From Treponema sp. (lineage in GTDB: Bacteria; Spirochaetota; Spirochaetia; Treponematales; Treponemataceae), in the NCBI GenBank assembly GCA_017449285.1, contig JAFSJX010000050.1, positions 112,556 to 176,555 on the forward strand: 64,000 bases of DNA. The letters are read 5' to 3'. Positions 17,153 to 26,273 of the stretch are shown piece by piece. The position numbers were made by a program, and so were the translations under genes. Each line of letters begins with the position of its first letter. The first letter of the stretch is position 1. The notes below the pieces were generated by a model. That model did no database searches. It saw only the letters and a program-made list of their open reading frames with translations, and was not told where the DNA came from.

Positions 17153-18874
17153 CTAGCGATACGAAAGCCTGATGATTTCTTTTTCAACTCTGTGCCGTGA
17201 TTTCAGGAAGAGTGTCTGGGTCTGCTCATTGTATACATAGCCAGAAGAATTGTAGCTTTCAAAACGCGGGTCGGTGTGATATGACATACCGTAGATTTCG
17301 ATTTTTTCAAACGGCGGAATATTTTCCAAAATGATGTAATGAGTCTGCTCCTGCGGAAAGTCAATGGTAATGGTCACTTCTGTTCCCTGTCGCTCGTAAT
17401 TGATGTTGCGCGCGATTGTCCATGCCCAGATACGTTTTGACTGTGCCGTTCCGATAGTCGTAAAATGAGGATAGAACGAATTCTGCACAAGGACAGGATA
17501 GACTTCGATATAGGCGCGCAAGTCAATTGTTGTGTTCTGTGCAAAAGCGGTGTTCACGATAAGCCTTCCGCAAAGCGCACATTCGGGATGGGCGACAAAT
17601 TCTCCGTAGTCGATGAGTGTCTTTCCGATTTCGATGGTTTCGAGGAAAGAGACCGATTCTTTTTCGCCTACATGGAGTTGCTGATTCGCAAAGTGACACT
17701 GATCCTCAATTTTTTTCACGGCCTGGGGTATGATTGGTTCCAAAAGCGTATGCAAATCAGATTTGTTTTTTGTAAGGAAGAGGTAGACCCGCAGAATTCC
17801 CGCAGCCTGAGTGACGGACGGATGAAATTCGGTAAGCCGTGCGGGAAGAGCGGCAAGCGTCCTTACATCGGAATCTGAATCGTTTCTGAACATATATTCT
17901 GCGATGCCGCTGACGGAAAAAATGTCCAGATTCTTCTGCGCAATGGCATTTATAATCATTCCTTCAATATTATCATTCAGCATTGAGAGACTTGGGTACA
18001 TAGCGACAAGCGAATTGAAGAACGGCGCGGAAATATATGTCCTGCGGGAACTGTTTTTGATGGAGCCGGGAATTTGCTCTATTGCCTGCAAGTAGTGTCC
18101 TTTTAACGCCTGTTCCGCAATGTAGGTGACGGCAAACGTTTCGGTAAATACGGCGGAATCCTGCATGGTTGCCGAAGAAATAGACGCAACTTCATCACGG
18201 ATATGTTTTATGGTCTCTGCGTAGGCTGTTTCAGAAGCAAGCGGTGTGTCTGACGGTACAGAGGCGAACGTAAATGCCGAAGAAGGCTCATATAGCGCGT
18301 ACCGTGCCATCTGACTTGCATTTGAAAAAGAGATGCTGCTTTCTTCAATGAGCGGCGCGGTCATGGTGTATGCGATATTTCTTGAGCTGACGAGCTGACG
18401 TGTTTTTGTCTGGTCGGTTACGGAGAATCCCGAAGTTGTTTTGTAGGTAAGGGAAAGGGATTCTGCATCCGGCGGCAGTCTTGTGCTGACCGAAAGTTCT
18501 GCTTTCTGCGACGTATTGCTGACAGAGAAAACAATTGACACGTCATCCGTAAACGCAAAACTGAATGAGGTCGGGGAAATTTGTTCCCATGCGAGCAGGG
18601 TAAGGTTTTTGCCTTCGGGCGATTCTGTTGTGCGGAGTATGGCGGGAGTTACGTCATCTGCCACGAAGGAAATGCCTTTGAATGCAACCTGCATGGTATT
18701 TTTGAGCGAGGATGTTCCGTCGGCATGCTGAGTCTGCGCGACAGAAACTTTGAGCAAGCCTATATTTCGGGAAATGACGGATTCATTCTTAAACTGAACC
18801 ACAAAAATGCCGATAATAATAAGACTGTACAAAATGGTGAGACCAAAAATCTTTTTTACAGGGCGTTTTAACAT
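17153..18874 (-). CDS. Membrane-anchored periplasmic protein of unknown function
   Basis: 573 aa. One N-terminal membrane segment (about residues 9-26, GLTILYSLIIIGIFVVQF) anchors a large extracytoplasmic part. The first half looks beta-rich (repeated short strands, many Ser and Thr), the middle is helical, and the end is again beta-rich (VTITIDFPQEQTHYIILENI). No catalytic motif or named domain is recognised. A TACACT box 7 nt before the ATG and the lack of a Shine-Dalgarno suggest a very short or absent leader. It is divergent from the TPR lipoprotein gene, sharing a 72-bp intergenic region. Likely a spirochaete-specific envelope protein; that is inference. Confidence 0.6.
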   Translation of the reverse strand: MLKRPVKKIFGLTILYSLIIIGIFVVQFKNESVISRNIGLLKVSVAQTQHADGTSSLKNTMQVAFKGISFVADDVTPAILRTTESPEGKNLTLLAWEQISPTSFSFAFTDDVSIVFSVSNTSQKAELSVSTRLPPDAESLSLTYKTTSGFSVTDQTKTRQLVSSRNIAYTMTAPLIEESSISFSNASQMARYALYEPSSAFTFASVPSDTPLASETAYAETIKHIRDEVASISSATMQDSAVFTETFAVTYIAEQALKGHYLQAIEQIPGSIKNSSRRTYISAPFFNSLVAMYPSLSMLNDNIEGMIINAIAQKNLDIFSVSGIAEYMFRNDSDSDVRTLAALPARLTEFHPSVTQAAGILRVYLFLTKNKSDLHTLLEPIIPQAVKKIEDQCHFANQQLHVGEKESVSFLETIEIGKTLIDYGEFVAHPECALCGRLIVNTAFAQNTTIDLRAYIEVYPVLVQNSFYPHFTTIGTAQSKRIWAWTIARNINYERQGTEVTITIDFPQEQTHYIILENIPPFEKIEIYGMSYHTDPRFESYNSSGYVYNEQTQTLFLKSRHRVEKEIIRLSYR

Positions 18875-18946
18875 TTTTTACAGTGTATCTGATGATTGCG
18901 ATAATTTCAACTATATTGTAAAGTAGTCATACTTATGGAGAAAAAC

Positions 18947-20401
18947 ATGATTTGTATTGAAAAACGAGTGTTCTTTGCGCTGGCAGCGGGTTTTTTCACG
19001 CTTTCGTTTTCATGCGCCTCAAACAAAGAAGTGGCGAAGGCATCTCCCGACCGAACCGTGCAGACTTCTGCTCCTCAGAAAGCAGAGCAAGTTCCTCCCG
19101 CTCCCGCAAAGGAAGACCCCCCCGTATCTCCAGAGGTACAATTTGCCCAGAATGTGAGCAATAATTTGCAGTCGGGCAATATGGAGCAGGCTCTTGCGCT
19201 GTTTGACAATATGCCGGCGGGAAGCGAAAAGGACTCTGATTTGCAGACGCTCAAGGCATCTCTGTTGCTTTCGATGGGAAAAGGTGCGGAAGCCGAGGTT
19301 TTGGCAAAGGAACTTTTGGAGACTAATCCCGATGATGTTGATATTTTGGGGCTGAACGTAATGGTTGCAAAGCAGAAAGGAGACGCAAAGACAAAAAGCG
19401 CGCTCCTGAAGAAAATCATAACGATTGACCCAAAAAATGCGGACGCAAACCTTGAGCTGGGTGACGAGCAGGCGTTGCGGCATAATTATCGGATGGCGAG
19501 CAAATATTACAAGACGGCAGTAGATTCCGAACCGACAAATACGGGTGCGCTGTTCAGTTATGGAAAAATGTCTTACTATCTGGAAAAAGACAGCGACGCA
19601 AAAGAAATGTTCGAGCGGATTCTGGCGATAAATCCCGATGACGCGCAGGCGTTGGCATATTTGGGCAAACTGGAAGGCGAGGCAAAACGCTATCGTAACG
19701 CAAAAGAGTACATTGATCGCGCACTTAAAGTCGAACCACACAATGCGGAATTTTATCTGGATTTGGGAACATACTCCCGTTATTTGGGTGACTACAAAGG
19801 CGCGGAATCGGCATGGGAAAATGCGGTAAAGTATGACCCCGATTATTTTCTTGGCTATGCCTATCTTGCGGGGCTGTACGATGAGCAGAACAATTTTGAC
19901 AAGGCACTGGAATATTATCGCAAAGTGATAGAAAAAAATCCTCAATATTATTATGCCTATGAATCTTTGGGAATGTTCGCGTGGCACAAGGAAAACTGGG
20001 CGGAGGCACGGAACGCATTCAGCAGGGCATTGCAAAAAAATCCGGGAAACGTTTCGTATGTGCTGATGATTGCGGCGACTTACTGGAAGGAAAAGAAAAT
20101 TCCCGATTTGAAAAAATTTACAGAGACCGCAATGAAAGGTATGGACAGGTCGGGGCTTGAATATGCTGTCGTCAGAATGTATCATGATATGGGCGGTGAC
20201 ATCGGCGTATTGCAAAGAATTTCTGCCGAGCAGAATCGGACGAAACGGGGAAAATTTTTGTACTATGCGGCAGTTTATTTTGAACTGAAGAATAATAATT
20301 CCATTGCCCAAAAATATTATACGGAAGTTGTTGGTATGCAGAGTCCTATGTTCTTTGAGTACCGTCTTGCGGAATGGAGTATAAGTAATGGGTCAAACTG
20401 A
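18947..20401 (+). CDS. TPR-repeat lipoprotein
   Basis: 484 aa from ATG 18947, preferred because GGAG lies 6 nt before it; an ATG at 18935 overlaps that site. Signal peptide with lipobox LSFSC (Cys near residue 23). A Pro/Ala/Lys linker contains a C7 run at the DNA level. Eight or more TPR units follow, with the W/L-G-Y-A-F-A-P pattern (ALFSYGKMSYYLEKDSDAKE; AQALAYLGKLEGEAKRYRNA; YYYAYESLGMFAWHKENWAE). It should be tethered to a membrane as a protein-interaction scaffold. It overlaps the TraB-family gene by 14 bp, so the two are probably co-translated. Confidence 0.85.
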   Translation: MICIEKRVFFALAAGFFTLSFSCASNKEVAKASPDRTVQTSAPQKAEQVPPAPAKEDPPVSPEVQFAQNVSNNLQSGNMEQALALFDNMPAGSEKDSDLQTLKASLLLSMGKGAEAEVLAKELLETNPDDVDILGLNVMVAKQKGDAKTKSALLKKIITIDPKNADANLELGDEQALRHNYRMASKYYKTAVDSEPTNTGALFSYGKMSYYLEKDSDAKEMFERILAINPDDAQALAYLGKLEGEAKRYRNAKEYIDRALKVEPHNAEFYLDLGTYSRYLGDYKGAESAWENAVKYDPDYFLGYAYLAGLYDEQNNFDKALEYYRKVIEKNPQYYYAYESLGMFAWHKENWAEARNAFSRALQKNPGNVSYVLMIAATYWKEKKIPDLKKFTETAMKGMDRSGLEYAVVRMYHDMGGDIGVLQRISAEQNRTKRGKFLYYAAVYFELKNNNSIAQKYYTEVVGMQSPMFFEYRLAEWSISNGSN

Positions 20402-21587
20402 GCGGAAACTTGAGCTGAATGGGCGGACGATTACGCTAATTGGAACGGCGCACATCTCAAAAGAAAGCATTGATCAGGTGACTGCTTTTATCCGTGAGCA
20501 AAAACCAGACTGCGTGGCGATTGAACTTGACGAGCAGCGGTTTAAATCACTGAGCGATAAAGACAGCTGGCGCAAGATGGATATTATAAAAGTCCTGAAA
20601 GAGAAAAAAGGCTTTTTGATGCTTGCCAATCTGGTTCTTTCTGGTTTTCAGCGGCGCATGGGCGAAAATATCGGCGTAAAGCCTGGCGACGAGATGAGAG
20701 CGGCGTATATGACGGCAAATGAACTTAGCATACCTATTGCTATGGTAGACCGACCTATCCAAGTGACGTTGCGCCGCGCGTGGGCAAAAAATTCTCTGTG
20801 GGGCAAATGCAAATTGCTTGCCGCGCTTTTGACGAGCGCATTTGAAAAAGAGCCTGTCAACAGCGAACAGATTGAAAACCTAAAGAATAAAAGCGAAATG
20901 GACAGCATGATGGGCGAAATTTCAGAATATATGCCCGCAGTAAAGGAAGTTCTGATTGATGAGCGTGACCGTTACCTTGCCGCACATATTTGGTGTGCTG
21001 AGGGAAATAACGTTGCCGCAATTCTTGGTGCGGGGCATCTTCCCGGAGTAGAAAGACATCTGTGCGCCCTTGCCGCCGGCGAAGAGAATTCCGACACAAA
21101 AGATATTGAGACTGTTCCCCCAAAAACAACGGGCGCAAAAATTGCTGGCTGGGTCGTTCCCGCGCTGATTGTGGCCTTGATTGCGGCGGGCTTTTATTTT
21201 GGCGGCAGACAGAAAGGCGCGGATATGCTGAGCGCGTGGGTACTGTGGAACGGAATTCTTGCGGCGGTGGGTACGATAATCGCGGCAGGTCATCCGCTTT
21301 CTGTTTTAACGGCATTTGTAGGCGCGCCAATTACATCGCTGTGTCCGCTTGTGGGCGTGGGCATGGTAACGGGCATAGTGCAGGCTCTTATCTGTAAACC
21401 CAAAGTGGCGGACATGGAGACTTTGCAGGACGATGTGACAAGCATAAAAGGCTTTTACAAAAACCGACTTCTGCGCGTCCTTTTGGTGTTCATCCTTTCT
21501 TCGTTGGGAAGCACGGTGGGCACATTCGTTGCAGGCGCAGGCTTTGTCGCAACGATTACGGAATTTGTGAAAAGCCTGTTCGATTAA
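20388..21587 (+). CDS. TraB/PrgY-family protein
   Basis: 399 aa. The N-terminal domain has the family's two Gly-x-x-His motifs, GTAHISKES (about 19-27) and GAGHLPGV, with a conserved EL(D)EQRF region between; relatives are proposed metalloproteases of the Tiki/EreA/PrgY group. The C-terminal part has three to four membrane segments (VVPALIVALIAAGFYFGG; WVLWNGILAAVGTIIAAG; LLRVLLVFILSSLGSTVGTF). Enterococcal PrgY lowers pheromone activity; in spirochaetes the role is unknown. GGAG about 8 nt upstream supports ATG 20388. It overlaps the TPR lipoprotein gene, which suggests a shared envelope function. Confidence 0.85.
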   Translation: MGQTERKLELNGRTITLIGTAHISKESIDQVTAFIREQKPDCVAIELDEQRFKSLSDKDSWRKMDIIKVLKEKKGFLMLANLVLSGFQRRMGENIGVKPGDEMRAAYMTANELSIPIAMVDRPIQVTLRRAWAKNSLWGKCKLLAALLTSAFEKEPVNSEQIENLKNKSEMDSMMGEISEYMPAVKEVLIDERDRYLAAHIWCAEGNNVAAILGAGHLPGVERHLCALAAGEENSDTKDIETVPPKTTGAKIAGWVVPALIVALIAAGFYFGGRQKGADMLSAWVLWNGILAAVGTIIAAGHPLSVLTAFVGAPITSLCPLVGVGMVTGIVQALICKPKVADMETLQDDVTSIKGFYKNRLLRVLLVFILSSLGSTVGTFVAGAGFVATITEFVKSLFD

Positions 21588-21688
21588 GTTCGGTTCGTTT
21601 CTTCCTCCTGTGCTGATACTATTCTCTTCTAATTCTTCATATAACAGAAGATTATCTCTATTTGTGTGGAATTTTTATAGTTTTTCGC

Positions 21689-21703
21689 TATAATAAAACT
21701 ATG
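21689..21703 (+). promoter_or_regulatory. -10 box directly in front of the efflux operon start codon
   Basis: A consensus TATAAT (21689-21694) ends 6 nt before ATG 21701. No Shine-Dalgarno fits between them, so the message probably starts at the ATG. No good -35 box is seen at 16-18 nt; TTGTGT lies 21 nt upstream. Confidence 0.5.
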
Positions 21704-23299
21704 AAGAGACGCTTTTATCGGCGGATTTTTGCTTTTCTCTTTTTTGCGATTACAGTGCTGGCGATGGCGCAGGAAGAACTTGACCCGCAGATAAATCGTA
21801 TCTCCACTCTTTTGGCGGGGTATCTTGCCAATGATTTGACGTTTCAGAAAGCGACTATCAATGAGCAACTTGCCTTGCTTTCCTGTAATTCTGCTAGAAT
21901 CAACAACGGCATGGCGTTTTCTATTTCGAGCGGAACGATAACGGTGTATGCGAATGGAAACGGAACCAATGTGGAAATAAAACCAAATGCAACGCTCTCC
22001 ATTCCGACGGCAAACGATACGACGGTTTCTGCGAGCGTTCCGCTGACTTTCCAAAATGGCGGCATCGCTACTGAAGAGACATCTACTGTTTCTTCCAATG
22101 AAGTTTCCATGAAAGATGCGTCGGTCACTGTCTCAACAGGAATCATCACGGGTGTGCCGCTTACAAAAAAAATCACGGTGCTGGAGGCGGAACGAAAATA
22201 TCTGGAAGCGCGTCGAAATGCACAGGATGCGGCGATTACGGCGGAAAAAGATTTTTACACTGCGCTCAAAAAATTGTACAACTATGCGGTTTCCGTGCTG
22301 ACCAAGCGGAGCAACCTGTACGATGATACGCTGGACTTAAAAAAATTGGTCGCGCAGGGCTACAGCAAAACGGCTTCTTCCTATTTAAAGGCCGATTTAA
22401 AAGTGAGGAGCGACCAGCGTGACGTGACGGAAGCGGAGCGGCTTTTGGAGCGCGAGACTGCGGTGTTCGCAAAAAAATGTGGGCTGACCTACGAAAAAAC
22501 AAGTGAGAGTGCCTACGAAAACGCGCTCGCCTTTCTGCCTTTTTCCATTCCCGAAGTGGAAATCCTTGACCCAAAATCCTTTCCAGAGGAAGCGTATTCT
22601 GCCAGCGAAACTGCGGCGTGGAACAAATATATTGCGGAACTCAAACGCAAGGCGAATAAAAATTTGACGCTCAAAGCAAATGTCGGCTACACATTCAACA
22701 ATTCAAAATCAAGTTCGGACACGGTGGATGCGGGGCTTTCGATGGATTGGCGCGGATTTTCTGCGACGGCGGGAGTTTCGTTTGCTACAGGAAACACGGT
22801 GTTCAGCTCATCATCTAAAAGTTCTGATTCGTCCGACCCTGTCTACAAATTTTCGTTCGGCTGGTCTCCCAACACATGGCGGCTCTCTAAAATCACCGAG
22901 CAGCAGAATCAGTTGAACCGAATGCTGGAAGACGTGACGATTAAAAATGCGGAGAATGAATACGAGACCACAATGGCGGGAAAAATTACCACGATTTCAG
23001 ACTTGCAGTGGTCAAAGCAGTCCTATCAGGAAGAATATGCCATGTACGAGCAAGTGGAAAAAGATATGGCAAAGTGGTACAAACAGGGCATCGTAACGGA
23101 AAACGACTGGCTTGATTCAAGGGATAATCGGCAGAAAGCCCAGATAAACCTGCTGATTAACGCTATCGACGTAATTTTGTTTAATGATGAGACAAAACTG
23201 CTGTTTCATACTGACGAGGGAATTGTCCCATCGGGCGGAGAAGATGCTTCCTTGACTGGAAAAGTTGACCCTGCGACCGAAGTGGAGAAGGCTACATGA
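21701..23299 (+). CDS. TolC-like outer-membrane efflux protein
   Basis: 532 aa from ATG 21701. Signal peptide MKRRFYRRIFAFLFFAITVL ending near AMAQ. Long amphipathic helices (EAERKYLEARRNAQDAAITA; SYLKADLKVRSDQRDVTEAE; EYEEVDKDMAKWYKQG-like region near the end) alternate with beta-strands, as in outer-membrane factors. Sequence identity to TolC looks low, so the call rests on architecture and on the operon: membrane-fusion protein, ATPase and MacB-type permease follow with 4-bp overlaps. It would be the outer-membrane channel of the system. The N-terminal 130 residues are unusually rich in Ser, Thr and Asn strands. Confidence 0.7.
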   Translation: MKRRFYRRIFAFLFFAITVLAMAQEELDPQINRISTLLAGYLANDLTFQKATINEQLALLSCNSARINNGMAFSISSGTITVYANGNGTNVEIKPNATLSIPTANDTTVSASVPLTFQNGGIATEETSTVSSNEVSMKDASVTVSTGIITGVPLTKKITVLEAERKYLEARRNAQDAAITAEKDFYTALKKLYNYAVSVLTKRSNLYDDTLDLKKLVAQGYSKTASSYLKADLKVRSDQRDVTEAERLLERETAVFAKKCGLTYEKTSESAYENALAFLPFSIPEVEILDPKSFPEEAYSASETAAWNKYIAELKRKANKNLTLKANVGYTFNNSKSSSDTVDAGLSMDWRGFSATAGVSFATGNTVFSSSSKSSDSSDPVYKFSFGWSPNTWRLSKITEQQNQLNRMLEDVTIKNAENEYETTMAGKITTISDLQWSKQSYQEEYAMYEQVEKDMAKWYKQGIVTENDWLDSRDNRQKAQINLLINAIDVILFNDETKLLFHTDEGIVPSGGEDASLTGKVDPATEVEKAT

Positions 23300-24357
23300 A
23301 AAAACTATCGAAGACAAAACAGATTATTCTCATTGTGCTGATTGCATTGGTGGCAGCGGCGGGAATTCTGTTCGGGGCAAAGCGGATAGTTGCGGCTTCA
23401 AAAAAGACTGAGCAACTAACGTACCGTGTGCGCAAGGAAACCTACGAAAATGTAATTGAGATTGCGGGAACGGTGAGCGCGGCAAAAGAACAGAAATTGC
23501 AGGCAAAGAATGATGGCAGCGTGGTTGAGGTCTTCGTAAAAGAGGGCGACTCGGTAAAAAAAGGCGACGTGCTTCTTCAGGTGGACGATACGACTCAGGT
23601 ATACAATCTTGCCAAACTTGACTACGATTTGGCTTCTACGCGCATTACGGGGGCAACGCGGCAAATTCAGTTGATGGAAGTACAGCGGGCATCTCTTGTG
23701 CAGAAAGTGAATGACTGCAAGATTGTCGCCACTTTTGACGGCGTGATTGCTTCCTGGGATGCTGATGTGGGCGATTATCTTGAGGCAAAAGATTCAATTG
23801 GTACACTCGTGGACAAATCGTATCTTACGGCGAAAGTCGAGGTTGCTGAAACCGATGTGTCCAAGTTGAGGGTTGGTCAAAAAGTGCAGTTTACATTTCC
23901 TGCATACAGCGGTACGGTGGAAGGCTATGTGGTTTCGTTTCCTGCGATTGGAGAAACGACCAGTCGTGGTGCGACCGTGGTAAAGGCGACCGTGCGGATT
24001 GATGATGTGCCTGACGCGATTTTGCCCAATTTTTCTTTCACGGGAAAAATTCAGATTACCGAGCCGGAGACAAAATTGGTGGTAGAGCGTTATGCTATCG
24101 GACACGAAAAGGGAGAGTCTTTTGTTGAGGTTGTGGAGCGCGGCGGACAGACAAAAAAAATCTCCGTGGAAGTTGAGCCATACAGCATTGAGTATGTGAA
24201 TGTTTTGAGCGGTTTGCAAGGCGGAGAAATTTTGAAGGCGCAGGTTGACGCAAGTAAGAGCGGACGAATGAACGTGAACAAGCGCGGGCAGAACACCAAG
24301 AACAGCAACAATCGTCCAAGCGGCGGAGGATTCAGTGGTCCGCCACCAGGGTTCTAG
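23296..24357 (+). CDS. MacA/HlyD-type periplasmic adaptor (membrane-fusion protein)
   Basis: 353 aa. One N-terminal membrane anchor (QIILIVLIALVAAAGILFGA), then a lipoyl/barrel-sandwich domain split by a short helical hairpin: KEQKLQAKNDGSVVEVFVKE, GDSVKKGDVLLQVDD, and KIVATFDGVIASWDADVGDY. A beta-barrel domain with VGQKVQFTFPAYSGTVEGYV and a membrane-proximal domain follow. The C-terminus is a Gly/Pro/Asn-rich tail (ends SGPPPGF). It should link the MacB-like pump to the TolC-like channel. It overlaps the upstream gene by ATGA; 11 bp separate it from the ATPase gene. Confidence 0.86.
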   Translation: MKKLSKTKQIILIVLIALVAAAGILFGAKRIVAASKKTEQLTYRVRKETYENVIEIAGTVSAAKEQKLQAKNDGSVVEVFVKEGDSVKKGDVLLQVDDTTQVYNLAKLDYDLASTRITGATRQIQLMEVQRASLVQKVNDCKIVATFDGVIASWDADVGDYLEAKDSIGTLVDKSYLTAKVEVAETDVSKLRVGQKVQFTFPAYSGTVEGYVVSFPAIGETTSRGATVVKATVRIDDVPDAILPNFSFTGKIQITEPETKLVVERYAIGHEKGESFVEVVERGGQTKKISVEVEPYSIEYVNVLSGLQGGEILKAQVDASKSGRMNVNKRGQNTKNSNNRPSGGGFSGPPPGF

Positions 24358-24368
24358 ACGGAGCGCGT

Positions 24369-25067
24369 ATGAGTGAACGAGTGATTTCCATGCGCGATGT
24401 GACCAAAGTGTACGCTATGGGTGAAGAATCCGTCCACGCACTTAGGGGCATTAGTTTTGACATTGCACAGGGCGAATTTGTTTCGATTATGGGACCAAGT
24501 GGCAGCGGGAAATCCACCTGCATGAATATGATTGGATGCCTTGACCGCCCCACATCTGGCATAGTGGAAATCGGCGGAAAAGAAACCGCACAGATGAGCG
24601 AACGAGAACTAGCGGTTTTGCGCAATCAGACGGTAGGCTTTGTGTTTCAGCAGTACCATTTGTTGCCCGCAATGACCGTGCTGGAAAATGTGATGCTTCC
24701 GCTTCGTTACCAAGGCATTGAGCGGGCAGACCGAAAAGGCATGGCAGAAGCCGCGCTGGAAAAGGTTGGGCTAGGCGACCGTATGAAGCATCTTCCGAAT
24801 GAGTTGAGCGGCGGACAGAAACAGCGGGTTGCCATTGCGCGCGCTATGGTTACCAGACCGTCAATTATTCTTGCTGATGAACCAACAGGCGCATTGGACA
24901 GTGCAACGGGGCGCGCCGTACTGGATTTGTTCGGCGAAATCAATGTGAGTGGCACGACGATTGTGATTGTCACCCATGACCCGGGAATCGGTGCGAGTAC
25001 CAGAAGGTGTATCCGCATTTTAGACGGACTGATACAGAGCGATGCGCTGAACGAGGCTGCCAAATGA
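24369..25067 (+). CDS. MacB/LolD-type ABC ATPase
   Basis: 232 aa. Walker A GPSGSGKST (about 42-50), Q-loop VFQQYHLLP, signature LSGGQKQRVAIARA, Walker B PSIILADEPTGALD, H-loop VTHDP. The ADEPTGALDS form is diagnostic of the MacB/LolD/FtsE group. It powers the mechanotransmission-type exporter whose transmembrane subunit is the next gene (overlap ATGA at 25064-25067). Cytoplasmic side of the inner membrane. Substrate unknown: antibiotic, peptide, lipoprotein or siderophore are the usual choices. Confidence 0.92.
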   Translation: MSERVISMRDVTKVYAMGEESVHALRGISFDIAQGEFVSIMGPSGSGKSTCMNMIGCLDRPTSGIVEIGGKETAQMSERELAVLRNQTVGFVFQQYHLLPAMTVLENVMLPLRYQGIERADRKGMAEAALEKVGLGDRMKHLPNELSGGQKQRVAIARAMVTRPSIILADEPTGALDSATGRAVLDLFGEINVSGTTIVIVTHDPGIGASTRRCIRILDGLIQSDALNEAAK

Positions 25068-26254
25068 TAGAAGATTTTATTGATTCTTTGCGAAATTTTG
25101 CCCGCAACAAAACGCGTACCATTCTCTCTCTTTTGGGCGTGATTATCGGCGTGGCGAGCGTCATCATCATTACGAGCATCGGGCAGAGTTCTACCAAAGA
25201 AATACAGGCGACATTTGGTTCCAGCGGACTTGATTTGGTGCAGATAAATTCTGGTTTTATGCGAAGGAAACGGGATGCCGTGGGATTACAGTTTGACGAA
25301 GCGTTTCGGCAGGAATTATTTGATTCTATCCGCAATATTAAAAAAGTCTGGTACAAGAATTCGCTTTCTGCCACAATCAGTTACGGAGACACAAGCGTAA
25401 CGGCAAACTGTACCGCGATAGAGACAGATTATCTGCAAATGTATGGGCTTACGCTGGATTATGGCGATTATTTTACGGTGACCGATGACGTGGGCGGAAA
25501 CCAAAAATGTATTCTGGGCAGTTCCGTGGCGAGCGCACTTTTTCCCGATGGAAATGCGGTGGGGCGTGGCGTACTTTTAGTGACGAATAAAGTGCCATTC
25601 AGTTTTACGGTAACGGGAGTTCTAAAAGAGCAGACGAGCGGGTTGGAAGATGCTGCCAGCGGTATTTATATTCCGCGCGGATTTTACAGCAAAAAAATTA
25701 CGCCAAACCCCCAGGCTTCCGTGGTGATGGTGCAGGCAACAGACACTTCGTATTGTACGGGACTTGTTACGGATATTACCAATTGGACGACTGAAAAAAC
25801 AGGTACTGAAGGCTCCGTTAATGTGATGTCAATGCAGACGATGATTGAGCAGATGAGTACGATTACCAAGACACTCAGTCTGATGCTTTCGGGAATTGCG
25901 GCAATCAGCCTCTTGGTGGGTGGCATCGGTATTATGAACATTATGATTGTTACCGTTACTGAACGCAGGCAGGAAATCGGCATCCGAAAAGCCTTGGGAG
26001 CAAGCCCTGCCGCAATCCGCCGGCAATTTTTAACAGAGAGCGCGAGCATTACGCTTTTGGGCGGCACAATCGGAATACTTTTAGGTATAGGCTTGAGTTT
26101 TGCCGTGGAATATGTGCGCGGACAACCGTTTACGATTCAGGCGAGTGCGTGTGTTGTTGCTTTTGTGTTCAGCGTGTTTGTAGGCGTTTTTTTCGGTTTA
26201 AATCCCGCAAGCCGTGCCGCCAAACTAGACCCCGTTGAGGCTTTGGCAGGATAA
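25064..26254 (+). CDS. MacB-type ABC permease (FtsX-like)
   Basis: 396 aa from ATG 25064 within the overlap ATGA. N-terminal membrane helix with the MacB motif RTILSLLGVIIGVASVIIITS, a periplasmic MacB_PCD domain (about 45-270), and three C-terminal helices of the FtsX domain including GIGIMNIMIVTVTERRQEIG and GIRKALGASPAAIRRQFL. The ATPase is a separate polypeptide, unlike in E. coli MacB. It ends the four-gene export operon (channel, adaptor, ATPase, permease) and is convergent with the reductase gene, 19 bp away. Confidence 0.92.
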   Translation: MIEDFIDSLRNFARNKTRTILSLLGVIIGVASVIIITSIGQSSTKEIQATFGSSGLDLVQINSGFMRRKRDAVGLQFDEAFRQELFDSIRNIKKVWYKNSLSATISYGDTSVTANCTAIETDYLQMYGLTLDYGDYFTVTDDVGGNQKCILGSSVASALFPDGNAVGRGVLLVTNKVPFSFTVTGVLKEQTSGLEDAASGIYIPRGFYSKKITPNPQASVVMVQATDTSYCTGLVTDITNWTTEKTGTEGSVNVMSMQTMIEQMSTITKTLSLMLSGIAAISLLVGGIGIMNIMIVTVTERRQEIGIRKALGASPAAIRRQFLTESASITLLGGTIGILLGIGLSFAVEYVRGQPFTIQASACVVAFVFSVFVGVFFGLNPASRAAKLDPVEALAG

Positions 26255-26273
26255 TTCATCGCAGCAAAGGCGG

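Noticed and set aside
19019..20311. 430-codon minus-strand frame
   Set aside because: Shadow of the TPR lipoprotein gene, which has lipobox, ribosome site and clear TPR units.
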